A stretch of 64,000 nucleotides of DNA, taken from Evansella tamaricis (GTDB lineage Bacteria > Bacillota > Bacilli > Bacillales > Salisediminibacteriaceae). The DNA lies in the NCBI RefSeq assembly GCF_019042215.1, contig NZ_JAHQCS010000100.1:33761-97760 (forward strand), given 5' to 3'. The translations under genes and the position numbers were made by a program. Under the pieces are notes generated by a model. The model saw nothing but the letters and a program-made list of their open reading frames with translations. It searched no databases and was not told the DNA's origin. Position 1 is the first letter of the stretch. Every line of letters starts with the position of its first letter. Of this stretch, positions 24,014 to 34,213 are shown piece after piece.

Positions 24014-24895
24014 ATGATAACGAGTATGACAGGATATGGTCGATCTTTAAAGGAAATGGAGAATTGTCAAGTGACAGTGGAGATGAGGGCTGTAAATCAT
24101 CGATTTTGTGAGATTAACGTTCGCATGCCCCGTCAAATTTTCTTTCTGGAAGACCAAATAAAAAAAGTCATTTCCCGCTATGTGAAGCGGGGGAAAGTAG
24201 ATGTGTTTATTAACATACATGGAGAAGGGATAGTCAATCGGACATTGAAAGTGGACTGGGAACTCTTTCATCAGTACCAAAAAACGTTTGAAAAAATGGC
24301 GGAATCCTATGTAACTACACAATCCTTTCCTGTTGACCAACTATTGTTGCATGAAGAGGTTGTGGAGGTTCAAGAATCTGACGGAGTAACAGAGGATTTG
24401 GAAAATACCCTCTTAGCATCTGTCGATGAGGCTGTTCAACAACTTATTCTTATGCGAAAAAAAGAAGGACAGGAATTGTTTGAAGATCTTCAGGATCGTA
24501 TAGGGAAAATGGTTTCCTGGAACAGGGATTTAAAGGAATATGCCCCGACCGTTCAAAACAATTACCGGGAGCGATTAATGAAACGGGTCCAGGAATTTAA
24601 TCAAGGTAATTTAAATGTAGATGAATCCCGCATTTTGACCGAAGTGGCGATTTACGCCGATAAAGCAGATATACAGGAAGAAATGACACGGATTGAGAGC
24701 CATTTGAAACAGTTTCTGCAAATACTGAAGGAAACAGATGTAGTTGGAAGGAAATTGGATTTTATTGTTCAAGAACTCAACAGGGAAGTGAATACAATCG
24801 GTTCAAAAGCAAATGATATTTCCATAAGCCAGCTTGTAGTTCACATGAAATCAGAATTGGAGAAAATTAGAGAACAAGTACAAAATATAGAATAA
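24014..24895 (+). CDS. yicC: YicC-family endoribonuclease-like protein
   Basis: The 293-residue protein opens with MITSMTGYGRS, the YicC N-terminal signature, and closes with the DUF1732 region containing GRKLDFIVQELNREVNTIGSKA. Members are reported to act as, or with, ribonucleases in RNA turnover; the exact targets here are unknown. ATG 24014 is chosen over GTG 23999 on family similarity; the Shine-Dalgarno site is weak. It heads the remA-gmk-rpoZ group (yloC in B. subtilis). Confidence 0.93.
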   Translation: MITSMTGYGRSLKEMENCQVTVEMRAVNHRFCEINVRMPRQIFFLEDQIKKVISRYVKRGKVDVFINIHGEGIVNRTLKVDWELFHQYQKTFEKMAESYVTTQSFPVDQLLLHEEVVEVQESDGVTEDLENTLLASVDEAVQQLILMRKKEGQELFEDLQDRIGKMVSWNRDLKEYAPTVQNNYRERLMKRVQEFNQGNLNVDESRILTEVAIYADKADIQEEMTRIESHLKQFLQILKETDVVGRKLDFIVQELNREVNTIGSKANDISISQLVVHMKSELEKIREQVQNIE

Positions 24896-24995
24896 GACTA
24901 TTCTTCCAATGTTCTTTATGATAAAATACATCAGCATGAAGTATGAAGAATAATATAAATAGAAAGAATTCTAATAGAAGTTAGGGGAAATGGAC

Positions 24996-25259
24996 ATGGA
25001 TATTCGACTCATTAATATTGGATTTGGAAATATTGTTTCTGCAAATCGGATCATTTCGATTGTAAGTCCAGAGTCAGCACCAATTAAACGGATTATTACA
25101 GAAGCAAGGGAAAGAAACATGTTAATTGATGCAACGTATGGAAGAAGAACCCGTGCAGTTATTATTGCAGATAGTGACCATGTTATTCTCTCCGCTGTAC
25201 AACCGGAAACAGTTGCCCAACGTGTCTTTCATAATAAAGAAGAAGTTTCAGAAGAATAA
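24996..25259 (+). CDS. remA: Extracellular matrix regulator RemA
   Basis: This 87-residue DNA-binding protein matches B. subtilis RemA/YlzA nearly throughout: [35 protein letters not shown] and [11 protein letters not shown]. RemA activates biofilm matrix operons and osmoprotection genes. ATG 24996 is preferred over ATG 24990 because AGGGGAA abuts the earlier codon but is six bases from the later. It lies between yicC and gmk, its standard place. Confidence 0.96.
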   Translation: MDIRLINIGFGNIVSANRIISIVSPESAPIKRIITEARERNMLIDATYGRRTRAVIIADSDHVILSAVQPETVAQRVFHNKEEVSEE

Positions 25260-25439
25260 ATTAATAAGTCGATACCATCGGGTGATCCGGTGGTTTTCTT
25301 CACTATTAGAGACGGTTTTCCCTTCAAGAAATTAAGCCAAGAAGAGATTTTCTTAGAATACCCTTGAATAATCCTCGAAATAATGATAAAACATGTAGAG
25401 ACACTAGATGTAAATGTAAGGCTGGAGGTTTAAGTACAT

Positions 25440-26051
25440 ATGAAAAGAGATAAAGGATTGCTTATCGTACTTTCTGGTCCTTCCGGGGTAGGAAAGGGAA
25501 CTGTCTGTGGTGCCTTAAGGCAACACGATACACATATACGATACTCCGTTTCTGCGACAACAAGAAAACCGCGGGAAGGAGAAATAGACGGTGTAAATTA
25601 TTTCTTCAAAACAAAAGAAGAGTTTGAAGGAATGATAGAAAATAATCAACTTTTAGAATGGGCAAAATATGTTGATAATTATTATGGTACCCCAAGAAAA
25701 TATGTGGAAGATACCATTGCTGCAGGAAATGATGTTATATTGGAAATCGAAGTCCAAGGGGCCCTGCAAGTCCGGGAAACTTTTCCTGAAGGTGTATTTA
25801 TCTTCTTAATGCCTCCGAGCTTAAAAGAACTTAGAAGTCGTATTGAAGGCCGTGGGACGGAAACAAAGGATTTAATTGACAGCCGCATGACTGTTGCCGA
25901 AGAAGAAATCGAATTAATGGACAAATACGATTATGTAGTGGAAAATGATGAAGTAGAGTTAGCCGTAGAACGTATTAAAGCAATTGTTACAGCAGAAAAC
26001 TGTAAAAAGGAACGCCTCATAGATAAGTACAAACAACTAGTGAAGGAGTGA
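25440..26051 (+). CDS. gmk: Guanylate kinase
   Basis: The 203-residue enzyme phosphorylates GMP to GDP. The P-loop GPSGVGKGT sits near residues 13-21, followed by the guanylate kinase signature [17 protein letters not shown] near residue 41. A GGAGG site precedes the start. It overlaps the upstream end of the rpoZ ribosome binding site, so the two are one transcript. Confidence 0.98.
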   Translation: MKRDKGLLIVLSGPSGVGKGTVCGALRQHDTHIRYSVSATTRKPREGEIDGVNYFFKTKEEFEGMIENNQLLEWAKYVDNYYGTPRKYVEDTIAAGNDVILEIEVQGALQVRETFPEGVFIFLMPPSLKELRSRIEGRGTETKDLIDSRMTVAEEEIELMDKYDYVVENDEVELAVERIKAIVTAENCKKERLIDKYKQLVKE

Positions 26052-26056
26052 AGTCA

Positions 26057-26263
26057 ATGTTAAATCCATCGATCGACTCATTGATGACAAAAATTGATTC
26101 CAAGTATACGTTAGTGACAGTATCTGCTCACCGTGCCAGACAGTTACGGGAAAACCCAGGCATGCAACAAAAAACTGAGAAATCAAAATCTGTAAATTTC
26201 GTTGGGATGGCGTTAGAAGAAATAGAAGCTGAAAAATTGTCATACACACAAAAAGAGGAGTAA
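26057..26263 (+). CDS. rpoZ: RNA polymerase omega subunit
   Basis: The 68-residue omega subunit begins [10 protein letters not shown] and contains [11 protein letters not shown], both characteristic. It helps fold and assemble the beta-prime subunit. ATG 26057 is favoured over GTG 26048 because AAGGAG at 26043-26048 is then properly spaced. It starts five bases after the gmk stop and is followed by a terminator. Confidence 0.96.
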   Translation: MLNPSIDSLMTKIDSKYTLVTVSAHRARQLRENPGMQQKTEKSKSVNFVGMALEEIEAEKLSYTQKEE

Positions 26264-26291
26264 AACAACCTGCCAAAGGGTTGTTTTTTCT
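26264..26291 (+). terminator. Terminator after rpoZ
   Basis: AACAACC pairs with GGGTTGTT around TGCCAAA, followed by six T, immediately after the rpoZ stop. Confidence 0.88.
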
Positions 26292-26381
26292 TTTGTTTTT
26301 CTACTGTTTTTTCTGTATCTTAGTAACTAGGGAGAATGAATGGGACAAGAAACGACTTAGAAGCTGGAGGGGATGTTTGAA

Positions 26382-27596
26382 GTGGAGAAGAGAAGAAAAG
26401 TTTTACTGTGTGTTTCTGGAGGCATCGCAGTTTTTAAAGCGGCAGCCTTAACGAGTAAATTAATACAATCGGGATATCTGGTGAAAGTAGTGATGACAAA
26501 ATCTGCAACGGAATTTGTCTCGCCGCTAACTTTTCAGGCATTATCCCGGGATCATGTTTATACAAATACATTTGATGAGAAGGACCCGGCAAATGTTCAA
26601 CATATTGATGTGGCAGACTGGGCTGATGTAGTTCTAATTGCACCTGCAACTGCAAATATTATTGCTAAACTGGCAAATGGTCTGGCAGATGATATGGTTT
26701 CCACTACTCTGTTGGCAACGACAGCACCAGTTTTAATTGCACCTGCCATGAACGTGCATATGTATCAGCACCCGGCAGTCCTTAAGAATATGAGTACCTT
26801 GTCTTCCTATGGTTATGAGTTTATTGAACCTAATGAGGGCTACTTGGCGTGTGGTTATGAAGGAAAAGGGAGATTGGCAGAACCAGAGGAACTGTTACAA
26901 GTAATTGACCACCACTTTACGAGACGGGAAAATCCAGAATGGCATGGGAAAACAATGTTAGTAACCGCTGGACCAACACGGGAAACCATTGATCCAGTTC
27001 GCTATTTCACAAACCGATCATCAGGTAAAATGGGGTATGCCATCGCAGAGGAAGCATCAGCAAGGGGGGCGAATGTGACACTCATATCAGGCCCCACCAA
27101 TTTACCAGTACCCCGTGGCGTAAATTTTATTTCTGTGGAATCCGCAGAACAAATGAGGCAAGCGGTATACTCTGTCTTTCAGGAAAACGAAATGGTCATT
27201 AAGTGTGCTGCAGTTGCTGATTATCGACCGAAAAACACATTTGATCAAAAAATAAAAAAGCAAGATGGGGAATGGACTATTGAAATGGAACGGACTAATG
27301 ACATTCTAAAGGGACTAGGGGAACGGAGAACTATTGGTCAGACATTAGTGGGTTTTGCTGCAGAATCTCAACAAATCGAGGAGTATGCAAAAAAGAAAAT
27401 AGTCTCGAAAAATGTGGATATGATTGTTGCCAATTCTATTACATCACCAGGGTCCGGTTTTCAGGGGGATACGAACGAAGTCACATTATATAAACGGACT
27501 GGGGAAGTAATCCTTGTGCCAATGGACACAAAAGTGGAAGTGGCCAAGAGAATTCTTGATGAAATAATGATCATTCATAAGGAGATAAAGAAATGA
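26382..27596 (+). CDS. coaBC: Bifunctional phosphopantothenoylcysteine decarboxylase / phosphopantothenate-cysteine ligase
   Basis: The 404-residue fusion makes 4'-phosphopantetheine for coenzyme A. The N-terminal flavoprotein CoaC half (about residues 1-185) includes the VSGGIAVFKA and APAMNVHM motifs; the C-terminal CoaB half begins near AGPTRETIDPVR. GTG 26382 is preferred because GGAGGGG is nine bases upstream; an in-frame ATG at 26373 is too close to that site. Its stop overlaps priA by four bases. Confidence 0.94.
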   Translation: MEKRRKVLLCVSGGIAVFKAAALTSKLIQSGYLVKVVMTKSATEFVSPLTFQALSRDHVYTNTFDEKDPANVQHIDVADWADVVLIAPATANIIAKLANGLADDMVSTTLLATTAPVLIAPAMNVHMYQHPAVLKNMSTLSSYGYEFIEPNEGYLACGYEGKGRLAEPEELLQVIDHHFTRRENPEWHGKTMLVTAGPTRETIDPVRYFTNRSSGKMGYAIAEEASARGANVTLISGPTNLPVPRGVNFISVESAEQMRQAVYSVFQENEMVIKCAAVADYRPKNTFDQKIKKQDGEWTIEMERTNDILKGLGERRTIGQTLVGFAAESQQIEEYAKKKIVSKNVDMIVANSITSPGSGFQGDTNEVTLYKRTGEVILVPMDTKVEVAKRILDEIMIIHKEIKK

Positions 27597-30022
27597 TCGG
27601 GAAGGTTATTGTTGATGTACCTACGAATCAGACGGATCGTCTCTTTGATTACATTATTCCGGAAGTTTATCAGGAAACCGTTGTTCCTGGCATTCGAGTT
27701 GTTGTTCCTTTTGGACCGAGAAAGGTTCAAGGATTTGTGGTTGCCTTGTCTGAAACGAGTGAATATGAGTTACACAAGCTAAAACCTATTGAAGAATTGG
27801 TGGATGTAACACCACCTTTAACAGGGGAGTTACTTACCTTAGCGGAATGGCTAAAGGAAAAGTCTTTGTCTTTCTACATTGCGGTATTAAAAGTGATGTT
27901 ACCTGCTGCCATGCGTGCGAAATATAAAAAGGAATTGTGGATCAACGGGGAAGAGCAACTACCCCAGTTGCCACATACTATCGCCTCTATTTTTACCGAT
28001 ACGAAAACACCTGTTGATTGGGATGACCTCCAAAAGAACGGAAATGAAATACAACGGAAAGAAATTGCAAAGGCAGTAAAGGAAAAAATACTATTAGTCA
28101 AACCAGTGGTTGGCACCCAGGAAACGAAGAAAAAGAGAGTAATAGTAGAGCCTGTTCTTTCGAAAGAAGAGCTGGAAATTAGGAAACTAGAATTGTCTAA
28201 AGGAGCAAAAAAACAACAGGAGCTAATACATTTTTTTATTGAAAACAGAGACCCAATCCCTGTCACGGAAATTATTGAAAAATTGAAGACATCCAGATCC
28301 ACTATTCAAACATTAGTGCAAAAGGGAATCCTTCAGCAAGGGGAAATAGAGGTCAGACGAGATCCCTATGAGGGGAGAGTATTTACACCAAGTGAATCAC
28401 TTCCCCTAACTGACGAGCAAGGCGTCGTCCTTCAAACTATTCTAAAATCACTTCAATCAGGAAAACACGAGACATTTTTACTTCGTGGTGTGACAGGGAG
28501 TGGTAAAACAGAAGTATATCTTCAGGCAATTGAAAAAGCCCTTTCATTAGGGAAAGAAGCCATCGTATTAGTTCCGGAAATCTCGTTGACCCCGCAGATG
28601 GTGACGAGGTTTAAAGAACGTTTTGGTTCCGAAGTAGCCGTCCTTCACAGTGCACTGTCGAAGGGAGAAAAATATGATGAGTGGAGGAGAATTCGGGAAA
28701 AGGAAGTGAAGGTTGCAGTAGGAGCGAGGTCGGCCATCTTTGCACCATTTGAAAACCTTGGGATGATTATTATTGATGAGGAGCATGAAACAAGTTATAA
28801 ACAAGAAGAATCTCCCCGGTATCATGCGAGAGATGTGGCAATAGAGAGGGGAAAATACTATCAGTGCCCTGTTATTCTTGGGAGTGCTACTCCATCTCTT
28901 GAGAGTTTCGCACGTGCCAAAAAAGGGGTTTATCATCTTGTGACAATGGAGAAACGGGTAAACGATGTTAAAATGCCAGAAGTCACTATCACAGATATGA
29001 GAGAAGAACTTCGTGATGGGAACCGTTCCATGTTCTCTAATGTTCTGTTAGATGCGATGAAACTAAGGCTTGAACGAAACGAACAAATCGTCTTGTTTTT
29101 AAATCGTAGGGGGTATTCCACATTCATTATGTGTCGAGACTGTGGATACGTAGCAGAATGTCCCCATTGTGATATTTCCTTGACGTATCATCGGGCAAAC
29201 CAGTCACTTCAATGTCATTACTGCGGACATATGGAAACGATCCCTACTCGCTGTCCAGGATGTGAAGGGGATTCTATCCGTTTCTTTGGATCAGGGACTC
29301 AAAAAGTGGAAGAGGAATTAGTGAAAGTTCTACCGGATGTCCGAGTAATCAGGATGGACGTGGATACCACAAGGAAAAAGGGCTCCCATGAAAAATTACT
29401 GGATAAATTTGGTCGGGGGGAAGGGGACGTCTTATTAGGGACACAGATGATTGCAAAGGGATTGGACTTTCCTAACATTACTCTTGTTGGTGTCTTAGCA
29501 GCGGACTCTATGTTACATCTCCCTGATTTCAGGTCCGCAGAAAGGACCTTTCAATTATTAACACAGGTCAGTGGACGTGCCGGAAGACATGAAAAGACTG
29601 GGGAAGTAATCGTCCAGACATATACACCAGAGCATTATAGTATACAGGATGTGCAGCAACATGACTTTGTTTCTTTTTTCCAAAAAGAAATGATGATACG
29701 TAAACAACGGGGATATCCACCATACTATTTTTTAGCTCTCATTCATGTGAGTGATGTGGAATTAACGAATGTGGTGGATGTGACAGAGAAAATTGCCAAG
29801 TTTTTAAGAACACGCCTATCCGAAACAACGATGATCTTCGGTCCTGTGGCATCATCTATACCGAGGATCAAAGATAGATATCGTTATCAATGCATGATAA
29901 AATACAAAGTTGAACCGAAACTGACGGAAACGCTTGAAGAAATCATTAAAACGTATCAAGGAGAGATGGCGCGGAGTGGTTTATCCATTGTCATTGATAC
30001 AAATCCTTACATGATGCTTTAA
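27593..30022 (+). CDS. priA: Primosomal replication restart helicase PriA
   Basis: The 809-residue superfamily 2 DNA helicase reloads the replisome at stalled forks. Seen are an N-terminal 3'-binding domain, Walker A GVTGSGKTE near residue 305, a DEEH box near residue 395, and two zinc-binding cysteine groups (CRDC, CPHC, CHYC, CPGC) between about residues 513 and 560. ATG 27593 overlaps the coaBC stop. Peptide deformylase (def), which follows priA in B. subtilis, is missing: only 31 bases separate priA from fmt. Confidence 0.98.
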   Translation: MIGKVIVDVPTNQTDRLFDYIIPEVYQETVVPGIRVVVPFGPRKVQGFVVALSETSEYELHKLKPIEELVDVTPPLTGELLTLAEWLKEKSLSFYIAVLKVMLPAAMRAKYKKELWINGEEQLPQLPHTIASIFTDTKTPVDWDDLQKNGNEIQRKEIAKAVKEKILLVKPVVGTQETKKKRVIVEPVLSKEELEIRKLELSKGAKKQQELIHFFIENRDPIPVTEIIEKLKTSRSTIQTLVQKGILQQGEIEVRRDPYEGRVFTPSESLPLTDEQGVVLQTILKSLQSGKHETFLLRGVTGSGKTEVYLQAIEKALSLGKEAIVLVPEISLTPQMVTRFKERFGSEVAVLHSALSKGEKYDEWRRIREKEVKVAVGARSAIFAPFENLGMIIIDEEHETSYKQEESPRYHARDVAIERGKYYQCPVILGSATPSLESFARAKKGVYHLVTMEKRVNDVKMPEVTITDMREELRDGNRSMFSNVLLDAMKLRLERNEQIVLFLNRRGYSTFIMCRDCGYVAECPHCDISLTYHRANQSLQCHYCGHMETIPTRCPGCEGDSIRFFGSGTQKVEEELVKVLPDVRVIRMDVDTTRKKGSHEKLLDKFGRGEGDVLLGTQMIAKGLDFPNITLVGVLAADSMLHLPDFRSAERTFQLLTQVSGRAGRHEKTGEVIVQTYTPEHYSIQDVQQHDFVSFFQKEMMIRKQRGYPPYYFLALIHVSDVELTNVVDVTEKIAKFLRTRLSETTMIFGPVASSIPRIKDRYRYQCMIKYKVEPKLTETLEEIIKTYQGEMARSGLSIVIDTNPYMML

Positions 30023-30053
30023 CAGGTCATTTCATAGAAAGAGAGGAACAAAC

Positions 30054-31010
30054 ATGAGAGTTGTGTTTATGGGTACACCGGATTTTGCAGTACCAGTCCT
30101 TGAAGAAATCATAGAAAAGGGCTATGACGTGTGTTTAGTCGTTACTCAACCAGATCGTCCTAAGGGCAGAAAACAGACATTAACTCCGCCTCCTGTGAAA
30201 GTTGCAGCAGAAAAACATGGTTTAACGGTTTTTCAGCCGGAAAAAATTAAGAATGAAACAGAATGGCGTAAAGTAGAAGAAGTTAACCCAGACATAATAA
30301 TTACAGCAGCCTTTGGACAAATTCTTCCAAAGGGATTATTAGAAATTCCACCGTTAGGTTGTGTGAATGTGCATGCCTCCCTTCTACCGAAGTATCGTGG
30401 TGGAGCTCCGATTCACCAGGCGATTATTGATGGGGAAAGGGAAACTGGTATATCTATCATGTATATGGTAGAAAAACTCGATGCAGGGGCCATATTAAAT
30501 CAACGTTCCATACCGATCGAAGAGAAGGATACAACCGGAAGCTTGCATGATAAACTAAGTGGTCTTGGAGCAACACTGTTACTGGAAACGTTACCGGAAT
30601 TAGAGGCGGGGTCTATCGTCGCAGAGGAGCAGGATGAAACAGAGGCGTCCTATGCCCCTAACATTAAAAGAGAACAAGAAATAATCAATTGGTCAAACTC
30701 TGCTGAGGAAATCTATAACCAAGTCAGGGGATTGAACCCGTGGCCAGTTGCATATACATTTCACGAGAAAAACCGGTTAAAAATTTGGTGGACTGAAAAA
30801 ACAGAAAATTTTACGGATGAAAAGCCTGGTACTGTGATCAAACTAGAAGAAGATAGTTTTTCTGTAGCCTGTGGAGAAAAAACAGTACTCAAAGTGATGG
30901 AAATTCAGCCTTCCGGAAAGAAACGGATGGACGTAAAAACATTTCTCCAAGGAGCAGGAAAGCGTTGGAATCCAGGAATGATGTTAGGAGAAAGTGATGA
31001 AACAAGGTAA
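30054..31010 (+). CDS. fmt: Methionyl-tRNA formyltransferase
   Basis: The 318-residue enzyme formylates initiator Met-tRNA using 10-formyl-THF. The active-site region VNVHASLLPKYRGGAPIHQAI (near residue 106) and the C-terminal OB-like tRNA-binding domain (after about 205) are present. AGAGAGGAAC precedes the start. It is followed by rsmB with a 14-base overlap. Confidence 0.98.
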   Translation: MRVVFMGTPDFAVPVLEEIIEKGYDVCLVVTQPDRPKGRKQTLTPPPVKVAAEKHGLTVFQPEKIKNETEWRKVEEVNPDIIITAAFGQILPKGLLEIPPLGCVNVHASLLPKYRGGAPIHQAIIDGERETGISIMYMVEKLDAGAILNQRSIPIEEKDTTGSLHDKLSGLGATLLLETLPELEAGSIVAEEQDETEASYAPNIKREQEIINWSNSAEEIYNQVRGLNPWPVAYTFHEKNRLKIWWTEKTENFTDEKPGTVIKLEEDSFSVACGEKTVLKVMEIQPSGKKRMDVKTFLQGAGKRWNPGMMLGESDETR

Positions 31011-32349
31011 TGTTAGGGAAGCGGCGTTGGACGTTCTAATAAAGATAGAAAAAAATCAGGCATATAGTAATCTGCTATTAAATGAAACGATAAAGCAATC
31101 AAAGGTGCTGGAGAAAGATGTTCCTTTACTAACGGAATTAGTTTACGGTACATTACAGTACAAACGGACATTGGATTTTTATTTGTCAACGTTTTCCAAG
31201 AAAACGTTAAATAAATTAGATTTATGGGTACTCATTCTTTTAAGAATGTCTCTATATCAGATGGTATATCTAGACCGGATCCCTGATCGTGCAGCAATAC
31301 ATGAAGCGGTACAGATTGCAAAGAAACGGGGACATCAAGGCATATCAGGAATGGTGAATGGGATTTTACGTTCGATTCAGAGGGAGGGGCTGCCAAATAT
31401 AGATTCGATCGAAGACCCTGTAGAAAAAATGGCTGTTGGAACAAGCCACCCCACATGGCTCATTTCCCGTTGGCTTGATCAGTATGGATCAGAGCGAACA
31501 GAGTTGATGGCAAAAGCTAATTTACAGCATCCTACTTATAGTGCACGCGTTAATCTCTTAAAAGGTAGTGTGGTTGATGCTATTCTTTCCCTCGAACAAG
31601 ATGGAATTGAAAGCAAGAAAAGTGATCAAATTCCTGAAAGCATCATTATTACAAAGGGATCAATCATTGGAACAAAAGCGTTTAAAGAGGGATGGTTGAC
31701 GATTCAGGATGAGGGTTCCATGTTGGTTGCCCATGCTCTTTCTCCTGAGAAGGATCAGATGGTTCTAGATGCCTGTGCCGCTCCAGGTGGAAAATCCACC
31801 CATCTCTCTGAAAGGATGCAGAACACAGGGAAAATAATTTCTTTAGACATTCATAAACATAAAGTGGGATTAATTGAACAACAAGCGAATCGATTAGGGT
31901 TAACAAATATCCATGCGAACTTGCTAGATGCCCGTAAAGCCACCGAAAATTTTGAAAAAGAAAGTTTTGACCGGATTCTTGTGGATGCCCCCTGTTCTGG
32001 ACTTGGAGTAATACAGAGGAAACCGGATGTGAAGTGGACGAAAACCGAAGAGGATATTTTTCGTCTTTCAAGTATTCAAAAAGATATATTAGACTCCGTT
32101 TGGCCATTGTTGAAAAAAGGTGGACGATTAGTTTATAGTACATGTACTGTAGATTTGGAGGAAAATAATCATGTTATCACATCTTTTGTATCCAGTCACG
32201 AAGATGCACTGTTTGATCGAGATTTAAAAGATCGTTTGCCGGAATCATTTCGCGATTGTCTAAACGTTGACAAGGGAATGATACAATTATTTCCGGGGGA
32301 AAAGGGTACGGATGGCTTTTTCATATCTGCTGTACAGAAAATAAATTAA
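30997..32349 (+). CDS. rsmB: 16S rRNA (cytosine-967-C5)-methyltransferase
   Basis: The 450-residue protein has the N-terminal NusB-like RNA-binding domain (residues 1-140) and a Rossmann methyltransferase domain with the SAM motif LDACAAPGGKSTH near residue 252. Catalytic cysteines lie in DAPCSGLG near residue 331 and STCTV near residue 379. ATG 30997 is favoured over an adjacent GTG at 30994 by spacing from AGGAG. It ends 12 bases before rlmN. Confidence 0.95.
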   Translation: MKQGNVREAALDVLIKIEKNQAYSNLLLNETIKQSKVLEKDVPLLTELVYGTLQYKRTLDFYLSTFSKKTLNKLDLWVLILLRMSLYQMVYLDRIPDRAAIHEAVQIAKKRGHQGISGMVNGILRSIQREGLPNIDSIEDPVEKMAVGTSHPTWLISRWLDQYGSERTELMAKANLQHPTYSARVNLLKGSVVDAILSLEQDGIESKKSDQIPESIIITKGSIIGTKAFKEGWLTIQDEGSMLVAHALSPEKDQMVLDACAAPGGKSTHLSERMQNTGKIISLDIHKHKVGLIEQQANRLGLTNIHANLLDARKATENFEKESFDRILVDAPCSGLGVIQRKPDVKWTKTEEDIFRLSSIQKDILDSVWPLLKKGGRLVYSTCTVDLEENNHVITSFVSSHEDALFDRDLKDRLPESFRDCLNVDKGMIQLFPGEKGTDGFFISAVQKIN

Positions 32350-32361
32350 AGGTGGTTCAAC

Positions 32362-33450
32362 ATGTTTACACAAGAAAAAACAACGGAAGTGAATCATGAG
32401 GCAAAACCTTCTCTATATTCACTTACATATGATGAGTTGATCGAATGGCTTAAGAAAAATGGGGAACCTGTCTTTCGCGGGAAACAGATTTTTGACTGGC
32501 TTTATGTAAAAAGGGTCACAACTTTTGAAAAGATGTCTAATTTATCGAAGGATTTAAGGGAAAAGTTGGCGAATAACTATGCATTAACCACTCTTAAAAC
32601 GATAACATCTCAAACGTCAAAAGATGGAACGATTAAATTTTTATTTGAATTAAGGGATGGTTATTCCATTGAAACAGTTGTTATGCGCCACGATTATGGG
32701 AATAGCGTCTGTGTGACAACGCAAGTGGGCTGCCGTTTAGGCTGTACTTTCTGTGCTTCCACATTAGGTGGATTAAAGCGGAATCTCGAAGCAGGAGAAA
32801 TTGTGGCCCAAGTATTAAAGGCGCAACAATTTCTTGATGAAGAAGGTTCTAGGGTAGATTCTATTGTTGTCATGGGTATTGGAGAACCCTTTGATAACTA
32901 TGATGAACTAATGAAGTTTTTGCGGACAGTAAACCATGATCACGGCCTTAATATTGGTGCGCGACATATCACTGTCTCCACAAGTGGTGTTGTTCCAAAA
33001 ATTTACCAGTTTGCAGACGAACAACTTCAAATTAATTTTGCCATTTCTTTACATGCCGCTGATACGGAAACACGATCGAAACTTATGCCGATTAACAGGG
33101 CTTATCCAGTGGAGAAGTTAATGGAATCGATTCGGTATTATGTGGAAAAAACAGGTCGTAGAATTACATTTGAGTACGGACTTTTTGGGGGTGTAAATGA
33201 TTCCATAGCAGACGCAGAAAAATTAGCAGATCTCATTAACAGTTTTAAATGTCATGTTAACTTAATTCCAGTAAATGATGTATTGGAGCGGAATTACGTA
33301 CGAACCCCGAAAGAACAGATTTTTGAGTTTGAAAGAACATTAAAAAATAGAGGTATAAACGTGACGATTCGACGGGAACAAGGGCACGATATTGATGCTG
33401 CTTGTGGACAACTTCGCGCAAAGGAGCGGAAAGAAGAAACGAGGGGATAA
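32362..33450 (+). CDS. rlmN: Dual-specificity 23S rRNA/tRNA adenine C2 methyltransferase RlmN
   Basis: The 362-residue radical SAM enzyme methylates A2503 of 23S rRNA and A37 of some tRNAs. The CxxxCxxC cluster motif appears as CRLGCTFC near residue 125, and the methyl-carrying cysteine is in the C-terminal AACGQL region. It has the AAAGGTGG site before the ATG and is five bases from prpC. Confidence 0.97.
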   Translation: MFTQEKTTEVNHEAKPSLYSLTYDELIEWLKKNGEPVFRGKQIFDWLYVKRVTTFEKMSNLSKDLREKLANNYALTTLKTITSQTSKDGTIKFLFELRDGYSIETVVMRHDYGNSVCVTTQVGCRLGCTFCASTLGGLKRNLEAGEIVAQVLKAQQFLDEEGSRVDSIVVMGIGEPFDNYDELMKFLRTVNHDHGLNIGARHITVSTSGVVPKIYQFADEQLQINFAISLHAADTETRSKLMPINRAYPVEKLMESIRYYVEKTGRRITFEYGLFGGVNDSIADAEKLADLINSFKCHVNLIPVNDVLERNYVRTPKEQIFEFERTLKNRGINVTIRREQGHDIDAACGQLRAKERKEETRG

Positions 33451-33454
33451 ATTT

Positions 33455-34213
33455 ATGGACGCGGTTTTTCGAACAGACGTGGGGCAGGTGCGCCCTCACA
33501 ATGAAGATGACGGGGCTTTTGCTATTGGGGAAAATGGATTATTATTGGCACTCGTTGCAGATGGGATGGGTGGCCATCAGGCTGGGGATGTTGCAAGTAA
33601 AATGACGAAGGAATATCTTCTTAGCAAGTGGCAGGAAATGAACACGGTATTCTCTCCAAAGGAAGCTGAAAAATGGCTTGAAGATTCCATCCATGAAGTG
33701 AATGAGCACATATTTACACATTCGAAAGAAAATGTTCAGTGTGAAGGTATGGGGACTACTTTAGTTGCTGCCATATGCAGTGACCAATTTGTAACAGTTG
33801 CTCATGTCGGGGATTCCCGAATATACATGAAAACATCTGCTGGACTTAAACAAATGACAGCAGATCATTCCCTTGTTGGAGAACTAGTACGATCTGGACA
33901 AATTACAGAAGATGAAGCCATGCATCATCCAAGAAAAAATGTCATTCTAAGGGCGTTAGGGACAGAAGAATCGATTAAAGTCGATGTGAATACTATTGAT
34001 TGGGATCCAGGTTCATATTTATTATTATGTTCTGATGGTCTAACAGACAAGTTAAGTGATCATGAAATAGATGAAGAGCTTTCAAAAGACGTTTCCCTAG
34101 AAATGATGGCTGACCGTTTAATTGAGATGGCAAATGAACGTGGTGGGGAAGATAATGTAACCATTACTCTGTTACGTCATTCAGATCTTCAGAAGGACGT
34201 GAGTGACGAATGA
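33455..34213 (+). CDS. prpC: PP2C-type Ser/Thr protein phosphatase PrpC (Stp)
   Basis: The 252-residue metal-dependent phosphatase removes phosphate from PrkC and its targets. PP2C motifs are visible: VRPHNEDD, VADGMGGHQAG, GTTLV, VGDSRIY and SDGLTD. ATG 33455 starts the family-like sequence MDAVFRTDVGQVR after GAGGGGA; the longer frame runs into rlmN. It overlaps the prkC start by four bases, reflecting the coupled kinase-phosphatase pair. Confidence 0.97.
   Translation: MDAVFRTDVGQVRPHNEDDGAFAIGENGLLLALVADGMGGHQAGDVASKMTKEYLLSKWQEMNTVFSPKEAEKWLEDSIHEVNEHIFTHSKENVQCEGMGTTLVAAICSDQFVTVAHVGDSRIYMKTSAGLKQMTADHSLVGELVRSGQITEDEAMHHPRKNVILRALGTEESIKVDVNTIDWDPGSYLLLCSDGLTDKLSDHEIDEELSKDVSLEMMADRLIEMANERGGEDNVTITLLRHSDLQKDVSDE

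Noticed and set aside
31682..32143. 153-codon reverse frame opposite rsmB
   Set aside because: Shadow of a well-supported gene with intact motifs on the forward strand.
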